Below, piece by piece: positions 1 through 8,009 of a stretch of DNA of 38,111 nucleotides (position 1 is its first letter; every line of letters begins with the position of its first letter). Made by a program: the position numbers and the translations under genes. Below the pieces are notes generated by a model. It was not told where the DNA came from and searched no databases. It saw nothing but the letters and a program-made list of their open reading frames with translations. This DNA comes from a virus. The stretch spans positions 1 to 38,111 of the IMG/VR virus record IMGVR_UViG_3300027896_000111. One strand, given 5' to 3'.

Positions 1-498
1 TTTCATTCTATTGCTCAAGAGGTGAATAGGCTTGCAGGAATAGAGGTGGAATACTATAATTTTAATGTGAATGATATGAAGACAATGAGTGGTGATCCCG
101 GCTATGATCCTTTGTATTCGGAAAAGATGTGTGATTCTTCTTGGGGAATAACTGGAAGAGGTGGTGTTTCTACTGAAGGTCTTGGTAAGCCATATATTGT
201 AAATGCTGTATACGAGAGTGATGAGCCAAACGTGAATGCGACGGAGAAGGGTAGAACAAAGGATTCAGATACTCAGTTATGGTTTGCAAAGAAGGATTTT
301 GATTTGCTTGCAATTGGTGCTCCAGTGATGGGGGCAATTGTTAAATATAGGCAGTTGTATTGGAATGTTACGAGGGTTATTGGAGATGGATGGATTGATA
401 TGTCACACAAGAATTATTCGCTTTACAAATTGAATATAGCGTATAATACTAAATTTAATGCAAGTGTCAGGGTAAATGATCCGACCATAGTTCCTTAA
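1..498 (+). CDS. Partial virion structural protein (5' end outside window)
   Basis: The reading frame is open from the first base (it begins F-H-S-I-A-Q-E-V-N-R-L-A) and ends at TAA 496-498, so at least 165 residues of a longer protein are present. A GTG at position 22 could be read as a start, but nothing supports it and the frame continues upstream of it. The visible part has a DPLYSEK segment near residue 36 and a soluble, beta-rich C-terminal half. Lying upstream of other neck-like genes and the tail sheath, it is most likely a head completion or connector protein. That role is inferred from position; I do not recognise the family with certainty. Confidence 0.6.
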   Translation, partial: FHSIAQEVNRLAGIEVEYYNFNVNDMKTMSGDPGYDPLYSEKMCDSSWGITGRGGVSTEGLGKPYIVNAVYESDEPNVNATEKGRTKDSDTQLWFAKKDFDLLAIGAPVMGAIVKYRQLYWNVTRVIGDGWIDMSHKNYSLYKLNIAYNTKFNASVRVNDPTIVP

Positions 499-551
499 TT
501 TGTTGGATTGTGTATTGATTTAGATTATATTTAGAACAGGAGTGTAATAAT

Positions 552-1859
552 ATGGCAGGTTTAGTAAGTAAATTGAATGGTTTGGTAGTTAAACATCCTG
601 TTTATGGCGAGGGTGTTGTTATAGGAGAGGATAAGTATTCAAGGCTCATTATTAAGCTGGTTGGTGGACATCAAATAGGAAGTATTAGTGAGAGTGCGAT
701 AAAGATTCTCTCTGAAGGCGATGTTTTTGAGACAAGTCTTTTTGATAGACTAACAGCAACCGGAATGGTAGGATTTTTAAGAACACCATATTCTGAATCA
801 AAGGGTGAAAAAGGTAGTCTTACTGAGGGAGAGGTTGGGCCTTGGGCTTGCAAGAAGTGTCACCAGACGTTTGATCCTGATTTGCCAAGGGTAAGCTATG
901 ATAAGGGAGAAAAGGGGTTTGGTGATAGAAAGAACATGATTTGCCCTAATTGTGGTAGTATGGATGTGAAATACCTTGCTGACCCAGATGATAAAGCGGG
1001 TATGTATGCTGATACGAATAAAAAGGAAGTTGCATATAAGGAAAAAGAGGTTGCTTCGGAGCCTGATCTTTCAGCAGTTAGGATTTTTGAGAGTATTTTA
1101 GAGGATGTGAGTATACTTGAAGGATCGACACTTGCATACGATTTGATTAAGACTGGAAGAATTGGAACTGATGGTGTTAAGCAGCTTATTAAGGATAGCA
1201 TTTTAAAGAAAGAGGATTTTTTTACTGTTCCTTCCTTTGTTACAGAGGGGATAGAATTGTGGGAAGATGCGGTTGATATGGTGTGGAAATCCGGCAAGAT
1301 TTTTGATACCAGAGGAAGGCCGAATTATGATCTGGTAATAAATTCATGGAAGAATATGTATAAGAAGGATTCTGGTGGGTATCCACTGTCTGAGGATGAG
1401 GGAAGTTTGAGGGAGTATTTTGGCAGGCAGGGCAAAAAGGTTGGAGCTTTATTATTAAAAATGATGGAATCTTCTAAGAGTAATATAGGTGATAGGGGGA
1501 GTGAGGATAAGAAGACATATCTTCAGAACCTTGTTTCTGATATAGAGAGTGTCCGGGATAAGGTTATTGATGAAGATGTTGATGCAGTGAGCAAAATAGA
1601 TGAAATTCTGGAAAGATTGAATGAGGATAATCCGTGGCATAATGGTGGTGGAAGGTTTGCCAAGGGTGGACATAAAACTGCGGAGATGTGGTCACTATAT
1701 GGGCAGAGAAAGACAGTAAAAAGAGGTAAGGCTGGTCTTGTAAAATTCAGGAAAATGGGTGCTAAGAGGGCCGCAAAGATAAAAGAGTGGAGAAAGTCAC
1801 TTGGGCCTCATCCTGATGTTAAGAGCAGTCACAAACCACCGTATAGAGCAAAAAAGTAA
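552..1859 (+). CDS. Tudor-like/zinc-ribbon protein, probable virion or assembly protein
   Basis: This 435-residue protein starts at ATG 552 after an AGGAG-type ribosome binding site. Residues 14-25 (VKHPVYGEGVVI) resemble the 'hP-x-G-x-G-x-V' opening of small Tudor-like barrels, such as the C-terminal domain of UvrD/PcrA helicases. A CxxC...CxxC zinc ribbon lies near residues 100-134. A central helical part contains FESILEDVSILEG near residue 180. The C-terminus is strongly basic and carries NPWHNGGGRFAKGG, resembling the 'NPxH...GRF' tails of some phage head proteins. Function unknown. Its place among the neck genes suggests a structural or head-assembly role, and the basic tail may contact DNA. 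Confidence 0.6.
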   Translation: MAGLVSKLNGLVVKHPVYGEGVVIGEDKYSRLIIKLVGGHQIGSISESAIKILSEGDVFETSLFDRLTATGMVGFLRTPYSESKGEKGSLTEGEVGPWACKKCHQTFDPDLPRVSYDKGEKGFGDRKNMICPNCGSMDVKYLADPDDKAGMYADTNKKEVAYKEKEVASEPDLSAVRIFESILEDVSILEGSTLAYDLIKTGRIGTDGVKQLIKDSILKKEDFFTVPSFVTEGIELWEDAVDMVWKSGKIFDTRGRPNYDLVINSWKNMYKKDSGGYPLSEDEGSLREYFGRQGKKVGALLLKMMESSKSNIGDRGSEDKKTYLQNLVSDIESVRDKVIDEDVDAVSKIDEILERLNEDNPWHNGGGRFAKGGHKTAEMWSLYGQRKTVKRGKAGLVKFRKMGAKRAAKIKEWRKSLGPHPDVKSSHKPPYRAKK

Positions 1860-1888
1860 TAATTTTGAAATAAAATTCAGGAGGTTGT

Positions 1889-2383
1889 ATGTTAAAGAAT
1901 ATTTGTGAAGGAATGGAAAGAGTTGCCAATCTTAATGAGGCAGGTCTTAGTGGTTCTCATACCAGAAACAAGATGTTTGATATGTTTAAGACAATGATTA
2001 TCACTGTTGACGATGACGATGAAAGGTATGCCTCAAAACAGGATGTTTTTGATTCAATGCTGAGAGACGTTGGATCGAGTTTTGATGAGTTGGCAGATGC
2101 TCTTGACCAGATTGAATTCGATGACAGTGGAAAGTATGTTGGTGGTGGAGAAGCGGCGGCGAGGATATTGAATGCACCGGCACCAGCGATTGCTGAATTT
2201 CTTGATTCTTTGGAAGAAGATGCATGTGATAATATTGATAGGGTAATTTCTGAGTCTGCTTCTTCAAAGAAAAAGAGTAAAAAGTCAGGAAAGCAACCAA
2301 GCAAGAGCGGTAAGTCTCAGTGTGAAGATTTGACGGTTGATGATATTTACGACAAGATTGGTATTGGCTCTATAGAGGAATAA
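1889..2383 (+). CDS. Hypothetical acidic protein with LxE|A-type N-terminus
   Basis: This 164-residue protein has a strong AGGAGG site seven bases before ATG 1889. It is acidic and probably helical, with a Lys/Ser-rich low-complexity stretch near residues 130-150. The N-terminus, MLKNICEG...NLNEAG, has two matches to the (L/I)-x-E|(A/G/S) cleavage pattern known for T4 prohead protease, at residues 5-8 and 15-18. Its first eight residues match the pattern seen in three small proteins further downstream. The stop overlaps the next start (TAATG), so the two are translationally coupled. I do not recognise the family. A head-associated protein processed on maturation is an inference. Confidence 0.6.
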   Translation: MLKNICEGMERVANLNEAGLSGSHTRNKMFDMFKTMIITVDDDDERYASKQDVFDSMLRDVGSSFDELADALDQIEFDDSGKYVGGGEAAARILNAPAPAIAEFLDSLEEDACDNIDRVISESASSKKKSKKSGKQPSKSGKSQCEDLTVDDIYDKIGIGSIEE

Positions 2384-3201
2384 TGATTGAAGTCAAGAAG
2401 ACTGGGCCTTGGGTAGAAGTTCCTAAGAATCTTGGGAAGCATGGTATTGGAATTCTCAAGATTTTTGGAGAGGTAGAAAGGGATGTTTCGGAATATGTTC
2501 TTGATAAGGTTAAGAAGAGAATTCCGGCCCAAGGTGAGTATAAAAGATACCGTGATTCACTTACTGTTGTTCAGGTAAAGGGAATTAAGAGTCCGGCCAT
2601 TTATTCCAGTCCGAAGGCGGTTAGAATATCGGGTTTAGACCCAAGAACTCATGTGTTGTATTTCAGGCCAATACCGGGAACAACGCAGAGTGCAGTAGCA
2701 AAGATGCTGATTAATAATAGTCCGTTTGTGATAGGCGTTTTAGATAGCGTTCCAAGAACTCTCAAAGTGTATTATAGGAAGGTTAGTGAGAGTGAGGTGA
2801 ACAGGGCGAAGGAAAAGAATGAGGCTGTCGTAAATGACATTATAAAGAGAATTGAGAAAGAGAGTAAAAGTCCAGAACAGATACATGAGTCGAGTTGCGG
2901 GGGCAGGGGTTGCAGGTTGTGTGGTTTAAGAGAAGCTGGTTATGCAATGCCGGACATGGATTTTTTTGCAATACGAATGGAAAAGGGTAGTAATGGGTAC
3001 GAGAAGATAGCGCATTGGAAGCCTGTTATATCGCGGCTTGTAATAGAGGATGCTTTAACGCAAAGTACGAAGTTGATGATTTCTGAGATGAAGAAGCCGA
3101 GGAGTAGGCACCAGTTGGTTAAGGTAGACCAGAGGGCATTAAGTGACAACTTGGCAGTAAAAGTTTTGGGAAGATGGACGGATGACATAGAGAAGAGATA
3201 A
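2383..3201 (+). CDS. Hypothetical neck/virion protein with Cys-rich loop
   Basis: This 272-residue protein starts at an ATG that overlaps the previous stop by one base. The N-terminal half looks like a mixed alpha/beta fold. A short cysteine cluster (C-G-G-R-G-C-R-L-C) near residues 167-175 could bind a metal or form a disulfide. Around it the protein is highly charged and probably helical. There is no signal peptide or membrane segment. Lying between head-side genes and the sheath, it may be a head-tail connector or tail completion protein. This rests on gene order only. Confidence 0.55.
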   Translation: MIEVKKTGPWVEVPKNLGKHGIGILKIFGEVERDVSEYVLDKVKKRIPAQGEYKRYRDSLTVVQVKGIKSPAIYSSPKAVRISGLDPRTHVLYFRPIPGTTQSAVAKMLINNSPFVIGVLDSVPRTLKVYYRKVSESEVNRAKEKNEAVVNDIIKRIEKESKSPEQIHESSCGGRGCRLCGLREAGYAMPDMDFFAIRMEKGSNGYEKIAHWKPVISRLVIEDALTQSTKLMISEMKKPRSRHQLVKVDQRALSDNLAVKVLGRWTDDIEKR

Positions 3202-3203
3202 TT

Positions 3204-3575
3204 ATGGAATCAACAATAAATGCATATTTGGATTTGGGGCTTTTTGACGAGTCCGAAAATGTTTATGGTATTACAGAGGCTATGGATGCAAAGTCTATAG
3301 ATGATGGATACCGAATAGATCGTGTTGTTATTGAGAATCTTGCAGAAGATTATGAAATTGATTTCACAAGTAGTGTAGAGAATGCGAATTTCATAGTTTT
3401 TAGGACGAATGGAACTTTATTGATTAAGTTGGATGATGACGATGCTGTTCCGTTGAAGATATTGAAGGATTTTCCAACAGTATTGTGCATTCATGATTTA
3501 AGCAAGATATATGTATCAAACGAAGCAGATGAGCAAGTCGCATTGAATATGTTTGTTGCAAGAATGCAGGTGTAA
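3204..3575 (+). CDS. Hypothetical small acidic protein, possible tail terminator region
   Basis: This 123-residue acidic protein starts at ATG 3204, two bases after the preceding stop, with a GAGAAGAG-like binding site inside the upstream gene. The sequence predicts mixed alpha/beta structure, with an LLIKLDDDDAVP turn near residues 72-83. It has no membrane segment and no motif I recognise. Immediate coupling to both neighbours places it in the neck/tail-completion operon upstream of the sheath. Proteins at this position in myoviruses are often tail terminators or connectors, but that is positional inference. Confidence 0.5.
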   Translation: MESTINAYLDLGLFDESENVYGITEAMDAKSIDDGYRIDRVVIENLAEDYEIDFTSSVENANFIVFRTNGTLLIKLDDDDAVPLKILKDFPTVLCIHDLSKIYVSNEADEQVALNMFVARMQV

Positions 3576-3577
3576 GG

Positions 3578-4243
3578 ATGAATGATTTCTGGAAGAGTAC
3601 GACTCCCGGAAAGGGAATGGTTTATCCCAGAAATTTTGATGAAGGGCTTGTTCGTACAATGGGTGGAGTTTTAACGACCTTTAATGGCGTTCAAACTTAT
3701 GTAATACCGAATATTCCATGTGCAGGTCAGGTTCCGATTTATGTTTCCCCCCCCGACCCACTGATAGTTAGCGAAGTGATCCCACGAATAATTATTAACC
3801 CGTCTTCTATGGATGACGGTGGTACGAGAATCCATCCCGGTCATGTTCAATGGCAGGACAGGCATGACACATCACCGGAGATAGACCATTCAGGTTTTTA
3901 TCAAGAGATGGATGAGAGTTTACAAGCGTGGCCCTATGATATATCTTATGAAATAGAGATAAGTGGTTCTTTCAAAAAAATGGTGCAAGGAATCTGGAAG
4001 TGGATCATGGCGAATTCCACGATAAAGCCAAAGGGCTATATAACGGTGTGGGATGATGCTGGTGACCCAAGAGGGTATGATGTGATCTTTGATTCGATAA
4101 CTGAGTCTGATGCGATTGACGATATTTATTTACGTTTTCCGGGAATGACTGTAACATTAAGAGTGATGGGCGAAATTGACATTATGCCGATTGAAACATC
4201 ACGTCTTGTTGAACAGACTAATTTGACTGTTGAGAAGAAGTAG
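3578..4243 (+). CDS. Hypothetical virion protein upstream of tail sheath
   Basis: This 221-residue protein starts at ATG 3578, just after the previous TAA, and ends in TAG. The first 50 residues are Pro/Gly-rich and extended (FNGVQTYVIPNIP). The second half is beta-rich, including an IWKWIMANS segment near residue 140. A run of eight C at 3747-3754 lies in the coding frame, which stays open through it. The protein directly precedes the sheath, so tail terminator or neck roles fit, but I recognise no family. Confidence 0.5.
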   Translation: MNDFWKSTTPGKGMVYPRNFDEGLVRTMGGVLTTFNGVQTYVIPNIPCAGQVPIYVSPPDPLIVSEVIPRIIINPSSMDDGGTRIHPGHVQWQDRHDTSPEIDHSGFYQEMDESLQAWPYDISYEIEISGSFKKMVQGIWKWIMANSTIKPKGYITVWDDAGDPRGYDVIFDSITESDAIDDIYLRFPGMTVTLRVMGEIDIMPIETSRLVEQTNLTVEKK

Positions 4244-4286
4244 AAATATTAAATGTTAAAAGGAAATAAATAATAAGGAGGTTTCC

Positions 4287-6254
4287 ATGCCTAACTATGA
4301 TAGTGCTGGTGTTTTTATTGAAGAAAGAAGTTCTGGAGAGAAAGTAATATCTTCGGTCAACCCCTCTGTTTTGGGAATCGCAGGATTCTCTTTGAGAGGT
4401 GTCAGTGATAATCCAATATCGTTTGATAGCTATGATGAGTTCGAGAGGAGATGTGGTGGTTTTATAAAATCGGGTGAAGCCGCATATCAGGTGAAGGCGT
4501 TTTTTGATAATGGTGGTGGAAGAGGATGGTTTTCACGGGCCATTAAGTCTGCCGATGCTGTGAAAGCAGTTCATCAAGTATCGACAACACTTGCTACTGC
4601 CGGTACTGTAACTGGAAGCAAGGATCATGCTGGTGGGATTGTTGTTATAACGGGTGCGGCAAAAAACATCAAATTGACAATAGATACTATCTATATTGCA
4701 GATGATCTCAATGTTTGTGCCGGTGGTGCTGCTGGTAATTATGCCATTCAGACAATATGTGATAATATCAATAACGCATTGGTAGCATTGTTTGGTTCGG
4801 CATTCAGAAATGTGGCAACGGTTGTTGCTGGTTCTACTCCGGGAACGTATGCGATAGCGATTACTTCTCCGACAACTGGGACTGGTTCAAATGTTGATGT
4901 GGCTACTGCTACCAATAATGATGGTCTTGCAGATATTTTTGGTGCGGCAGATGATGATACTGGTTCTGCTGCTTCTGGAAATACGTTCAAGGTGAGAGCA
5001 AAATGGTATGGTGAAGATGGGAACAACATATCGTTTCAGATTGTTCCAAGTCCTAATGATCCGAATTCACCTGATCCGTTGCATGGTCATATTTTTGATC
5101 TTACCATTTTTTATAATGGATCGGCCATTGAATTTTACGAAGCCATTTCTTTCCATTACAGTGATAAGGATTTGTCGATTTATTATAAGACGGTTCTTGA
5201 GAATTCGTCACAATGGGTAGAAATTGTTGAAGAAACAGTTTTGTCAGGGTTGCTTGTTCCGGCAAATGGTATTGTGTATGTTGCGACTCCGACACCGCAT
5301 TGGACTGCTCAGTCTTTGGCGACAGGACATGAGGCTATCAGTAATGGTGATACCGTTAGGGATGATGATAAGGCAACTGCACTTATTAATGCGCTACAGA
5401 ATTTTAATGGTGTTGAAGAGATTCTGAATCTGATTTGTCCTGATGCTGAAAACCTTGCTGCAAGTAATTGTGCTTCTGTTCAGATTGCTTTTGCAAATTA
5501 TTATACCGATACTGAAAGAGCAAAGGACACTTTTGCGATTCTTGGAACACCGATTTCATTGGATAGTGCCCCAGATATGACAAGTGTGACTGCATATCTG
5601 AAAACGACTCTTGCTTTTTCGCACAGTTATGGAGCGATTTATTACCCGCCTGTTAAGATTTTCGATCTTCTGAGAAGGAAAGATAGGCGTGTATCAGTTT
5701 CCGGCCTTGTTGCTGGTATATACGCACGTACAGACAGCAATAAGAATGTAGGTAAGGCTCCCGGTGGTACTGAAGACGGTGCATTGGCTAATATTAGCTC
5801 AGTGTACAGAGTGCTTACCAAGGGCCAGAGGGACGTGTTGTACCAAGGAAGGGTAAATCCGATTATCAGTTCTTCGGATACTGGTCGTTGCGTGTGGGGT
5901 GTAAGGACTTTCTCTCTTGATTCTGAGTGGAGATACATCAATGCAAGAAGATTGTTCATATTCTGCGAAAGATCAGTTTACAAAGCAATCCAGTTCGCAG
6001 TTTTCGAAAATAACGGGCCGAGATTGTGGCTGATTTTGAGAACAACGATTGGATCGTTTTTGCAAGGTCTTTTCGTTGATGGATATTTTGCTGGTGCAAA
6101 CGAAAATGAAGCGTACTATGTAACATGCGATGATACGAATAATCCTACTTCGCAGATCAATCAAGGTTTCGTTACTGTTGATGTTGGTATCGCAGTGAAC
6201 AAGCCAGCGGAATTTTGCCGTATACGCTTTGCTCAGCGCACTAAGGGGAATTAA
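4287..6254 (+). CDS. Contractile tail sheath protein
   Basis: This 655-residue protein is preceded by an excellent ribosome binding site (AAGGAGG). The N-terminus (DSAGVFIEERSSG, then SSVNPSVLGIAGFS) is typical of sheath proteins, whose terminal strands join neighbouring subunits. The C-terminal third carries the classic sheath core: RRKDRRVSVSG, a region around GVRTFS, INARRLFIF and a late SFLQGLF segment. Residues about 98-235 look like an inserted, Gly/Thr/Ala-rich beta domain absent from minimal sheaths, probably exposed on the outer surface. The sheath contracts around the tube to drive it into the host envelope. The gene lies upstream of the tube genes, as usual, apart from the nuclease gene inserted between. 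Confidence 0.93.
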   Translation: MPNYDSAGVFIEERSSGEKVISSVNPSVLGIAGFSLRGVSDNPISFDSYDEFERRCGGFIKSGEAAYQVKAFFDNGGGRGWFSRAIKSADAVKAVHQVSTTLATAGTVTGSKDHAGGIVVITGAAKNIKLTIDTIYIADDLNVCAGGAAGNYAIQTICDNINNALVALFGSAFRNVATVVAGSTPGTYAIAITSPTTGTGSNVDVATATNNDGLADIFGAADDDTGSAASGNTFKVRAKWYGEDGNNISFQIVPSPNDPNSPDPLHGHIFDLTIFYNGSAIEFYEAISFHYSDKDLSIYYKTVLENSSQWVEIVEETVLSGLLVPANGIVYVATPTPHWTAQSLATGHEAISNGDTVRDDDKATALINALQNFNGVEEILNLICPDAENLAASNCASVQIAFANYYTDTERAKDTFAILGTPISLDSAPDMTSVTAYLKTTLAFSHSYGAIYYPPVKIFDLLRRKDRRVSVSGLVAGIYARTDSNKNVGKAPGGTEDGALANISSVYRVLTKGQRDVLYQGRVNPIISSSDTGRCVWGVRTFSLDSEWRYINARRLFIFCERSVYKAIQFAVFENNGPRLWLILRTTIGSFLQGLFVDGYFAGANENEAYYVTCDDTNNPTSQINQGFVTVDVGIAVNKPAEFCRIRFAQRTKGN

Positions 6255-6275
6255 TTAGAACTTAATTCTTACGCG

Positions 6276-6314
6276 ATGCTTCCAGAATTTATATTTAATA
6301 AAAACTGGAGGCAT
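6276..6314 (+). promoter_or_regulatory. Hairpin masking the ribosome binding site of the nuclease gene
   Basis: ATGCTTCCAG at 6276-6285 pairs with CTGGAGGCAT at 6305-6314: ten pairs including one G-U, with a 19-base AT-rich loop. The 3' arm contains the GGAGG (6307-6311) that serves ATG 6317. Folding of the transcript would therefore hide the translation start signal. A similar arrangement is known for the T4 homing endonuclease I-TevI, whose translation is blocked on long early transcripts. The pairing is visible; the regulatory effect is inferred. Confidence 0.7.
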
Positions 6315-6321
6315 TTATGGC
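6302..6321 (+). repeat. Direct repeat of translation start region, left copy
   Basis: The 20 bases spanning the binding site and start of the nuclease gene match 16 of 20 positions at 7449-7468, which spans the binding site and start of the tail tube gene. Shared bases are AAAC-GGAGGCA and ATGGC. Part of the match reflects the general ribosome binding consensus, but AAAC, GCA and GC lie outside it. Confidence 0.45.
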
Positions 6322-7450
6322 TGATGTAAGATTTGATAGTGTGATCTTTGAAAAATTTAGGAAAATGTACATTGACGAAAACATGAGTGTTTATATGATT
6401 GCTAATATTTTCAATAGAAGTAGATTTTATGTTGAAAGAATGCTGAAGAGCGGCGATATTATTTTGAGAGGTTCAAAAACCTTTAAGTTTGATAAAGATT
6501 TTTTTGAAAAAATAAGAATTATGTATATTGATGAAGGTAAGAGCACTTATGAAATAGCAAGAGAATTAGATAGATCATTTTCTTATATAGTAAAGATTTT
6601 GAAAATTGGTGGAGTTAAAATTAGAAATAAAAGTGAGAGAGCTATTTTTTCTAATGGAAATGTTGGTAGAGATAGTTCTTCGGAAATTATCGAATTATAT
6701 AAAAATGGAAAGTCTATAAAAGATATTTCCCAGGGTATAGATGGAATATCAAAGACTGGTGTTAGGCGTGTTCTTATTAGGGAAGGAATTAAGTTAAGAG
6801 AAAAGAAGAAGCCAAAATGTATTCCAGAAAACAAGATTCAAGAGGCAATTAGTTTGTATGATGCCGGTATGACGTATAGGCAGTTGGGAGAAAAGTATGA
6901 TGTGTCTGGAACTGCTATACATGATTTGTTGGTTTTGAATGGGGTTAAGTCAAGGCCGGGAAGTTGGGCAAAGATAAAAGATGAGGATGACAAGAAAGAG
7001 ATAATTGAGGAATACAAGAGGGGTGTTAGTAAATCGTATCTTGCGCTTAAATTTGAATGTAGCGGAGATGCTATTAGCAAAGTTCTAAGAGATGCAGGTG
7101 TAAAAATACGAAATTTTGACGAGGCTGTTGGAATTAAGTTCATTGATATAAAAGGTAGAGAGTTTTGGCTTAAGTCAACTTGGGAAGTTAAGTTTGCCCA
7201 ATGGCTTGATAGCAAGAATTATGAGTGGGGTTACGAGGTAGAGAAGTTTAAGTTGTATTATGGAATTGGATATACACCGGATTTTTGGATATATAGGAAT
7301 GGTGTTTTAAATAAATTGATAGATGTGAAGGGTTGGTTTAGGTCAAGTTCGCAAAAGAGAGTTAAAATGTTTAGAAGTAAGTATAAGAAATTAAGACTCT
7401 TTGTTTTTGACAAATTACATTTTGAAAAATGTGGAATTTTATTAAAGTAA
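6317..7450 (+). CDS. Homing-type endonuclease, five HTH repeats plus PD-(D/E)XK nuclease
   Basis: This 377-residue protein has two parts. Residues about 8-265 contain roughly five helix-turn-helix-like repeats, with motifs such as 'YxIAxxFxRSxxYVxxxL' and 'YRQLGEKYDVSGTAIHDLL', probably reading an extended DNA site. Residues about 275-377 form a small nuclease with a PD-(D/E)XK pattern: E290 in STWEVKF, D322 in YTPDFW, and D336-V-K338 in LIDVKGW. It interrupts the normal sheath-tube adjacency and has its own regulated binding site, as expected of a free-standing homing endonuclease. A Vsr/EDxHD-like or restriction-type nuclease is possible. Lys-rich and AT-richer codon use than its neighbours suggests separate origin. 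Confidence 0.75.
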   Translation: MADVRFDSVIFEKFRKMYIDENMSVYMIANIFNRSRFYVERMLKSGDIILRGSKTFKFDKDFFEKIRIMYIDEGKSTYEIARELDRSFSYIVKILKIGGVKIRNKSERAIFSNGNVGRDSSSEIIELYKNGKSIKDISQGIDGISKTGVRRVLIREGIKLREKKKPKCIPENKIQEAISLYDAGMTYRQLGEKYDVSGTAIHDLLVLNGVKSRPGSWAKIKDEDDKKEIIEEYKRGVSKSYLALKFECSGDAISKVLRDAGVKIRNFDEAVGIKFIDIKGREFWLKSTWEVKFAQWLDSKNYEWGYEVEKFKLYYGIGYTPDFWIYRNGVLNKLIDVKGWFRSSSQKRVKMFRSKYKKLRLFVFDKLHFEKCGILLK

Positions 7451-7468
7451 ACAGGAGGCAAAGATGGC
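7449..7468 (+). repeat. Direct repeat of translation start region, right copy
   Basis: This is the right-hand partner of 6302-6321 (16 of 20 identical). It includes the tail tube gene's AGGAGG site and ATGGC start. The two copies bracket the nuclease gene almost exactly, as expected if the element arrived with, or copied, the initiation region of its neighbour. Confidence 0.45.
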
Positions 7469-8009
7469 AAGAGCTATGTCGTCTGATTTTTTACAGTCAT
7501 ATCGTTTCACGGTGTCTTTCAAAGGGGCATCTTCTGATGTTCCCTTTGATAAGCTGAGTTCGGTTCCAGGTCAAGCAGGTGCGAATAGTGGTACACCTGC
7601 TTCCCAGAGCGAAGCTGCTTTTAACACGGTTACGGTTCCTGAAATCTCTGTCGAGAATGTAGAGTACAATGAAGGAATGAGAACGAACAGGTACAAACAG
7701 CCCGGCTTACCGACATATTCAGATTGCACAATGACCAGAGGTGTTGTGAAAACAGACTCGAAGATGTTTGAATGGATCAAGGCAATGCTTGATGGAAAGA
7801 GCTATCGTGCTGATATTACGATTAATCACCATGACCGCGCTGGTGTGATTCAGAGATCGTACACCATATTCGATGCGTTTCCGACTCGTTGTAAGTTGGC
7901 AGGAGATATGGATGCGACTTCAAGTGAAATATCCATTCAGGAAATGGATGTGGCATACGAGTCTATCAGCCTTGGTGTCGGAAATACCGCAGTACATATC
8001 GGTGAGTAA
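7464..8009 (+). CDS. Tail tube protein, T4 gp19-like
   Basis: This 181-residue protein has an AGGAGG site before ATG 7464. It shows the gp19/Hcp-like tube pattern: an N-terminal SYRFTVSFKG strand, a central IxVENVEYNEGxxTNRYKQPGLPTYSD region, TMTRGVVKTDSKMFEWI, and a closing segment SSEISIQEMDVAYE. These are hallmarks of the conserved phage tail region family, whose hexameric rings form the inner tube under the sheath. The stop overlaps the next start (TAATG), linking it to a second tube-like gene. Length is normal for the family. Confidence 0.9.
   Translation: MARAMSSDFLQSYRFTVSFKGASSDVPFDKLSSVPGQAGANSGTPASQSEAAFNTVTVPEISVENVEYNEGMRTNRYKQPGLPTYSDCTMTRGVVKTDSKMFEWIKAMLDGKSYRADITINHHDRAGVIQRSYTIFDAFPTRCKLAGDMDATSSEISIQEMDVAYESISLGVGNTAVHIGE

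Noticed and set aside
3747-3754. Run of eight C as a slippage or frameshift site
   Set aside because: The frame is open and sensible on both sides and there is no alternative-frame extension; it is only a homopolymer where read errors could occur.
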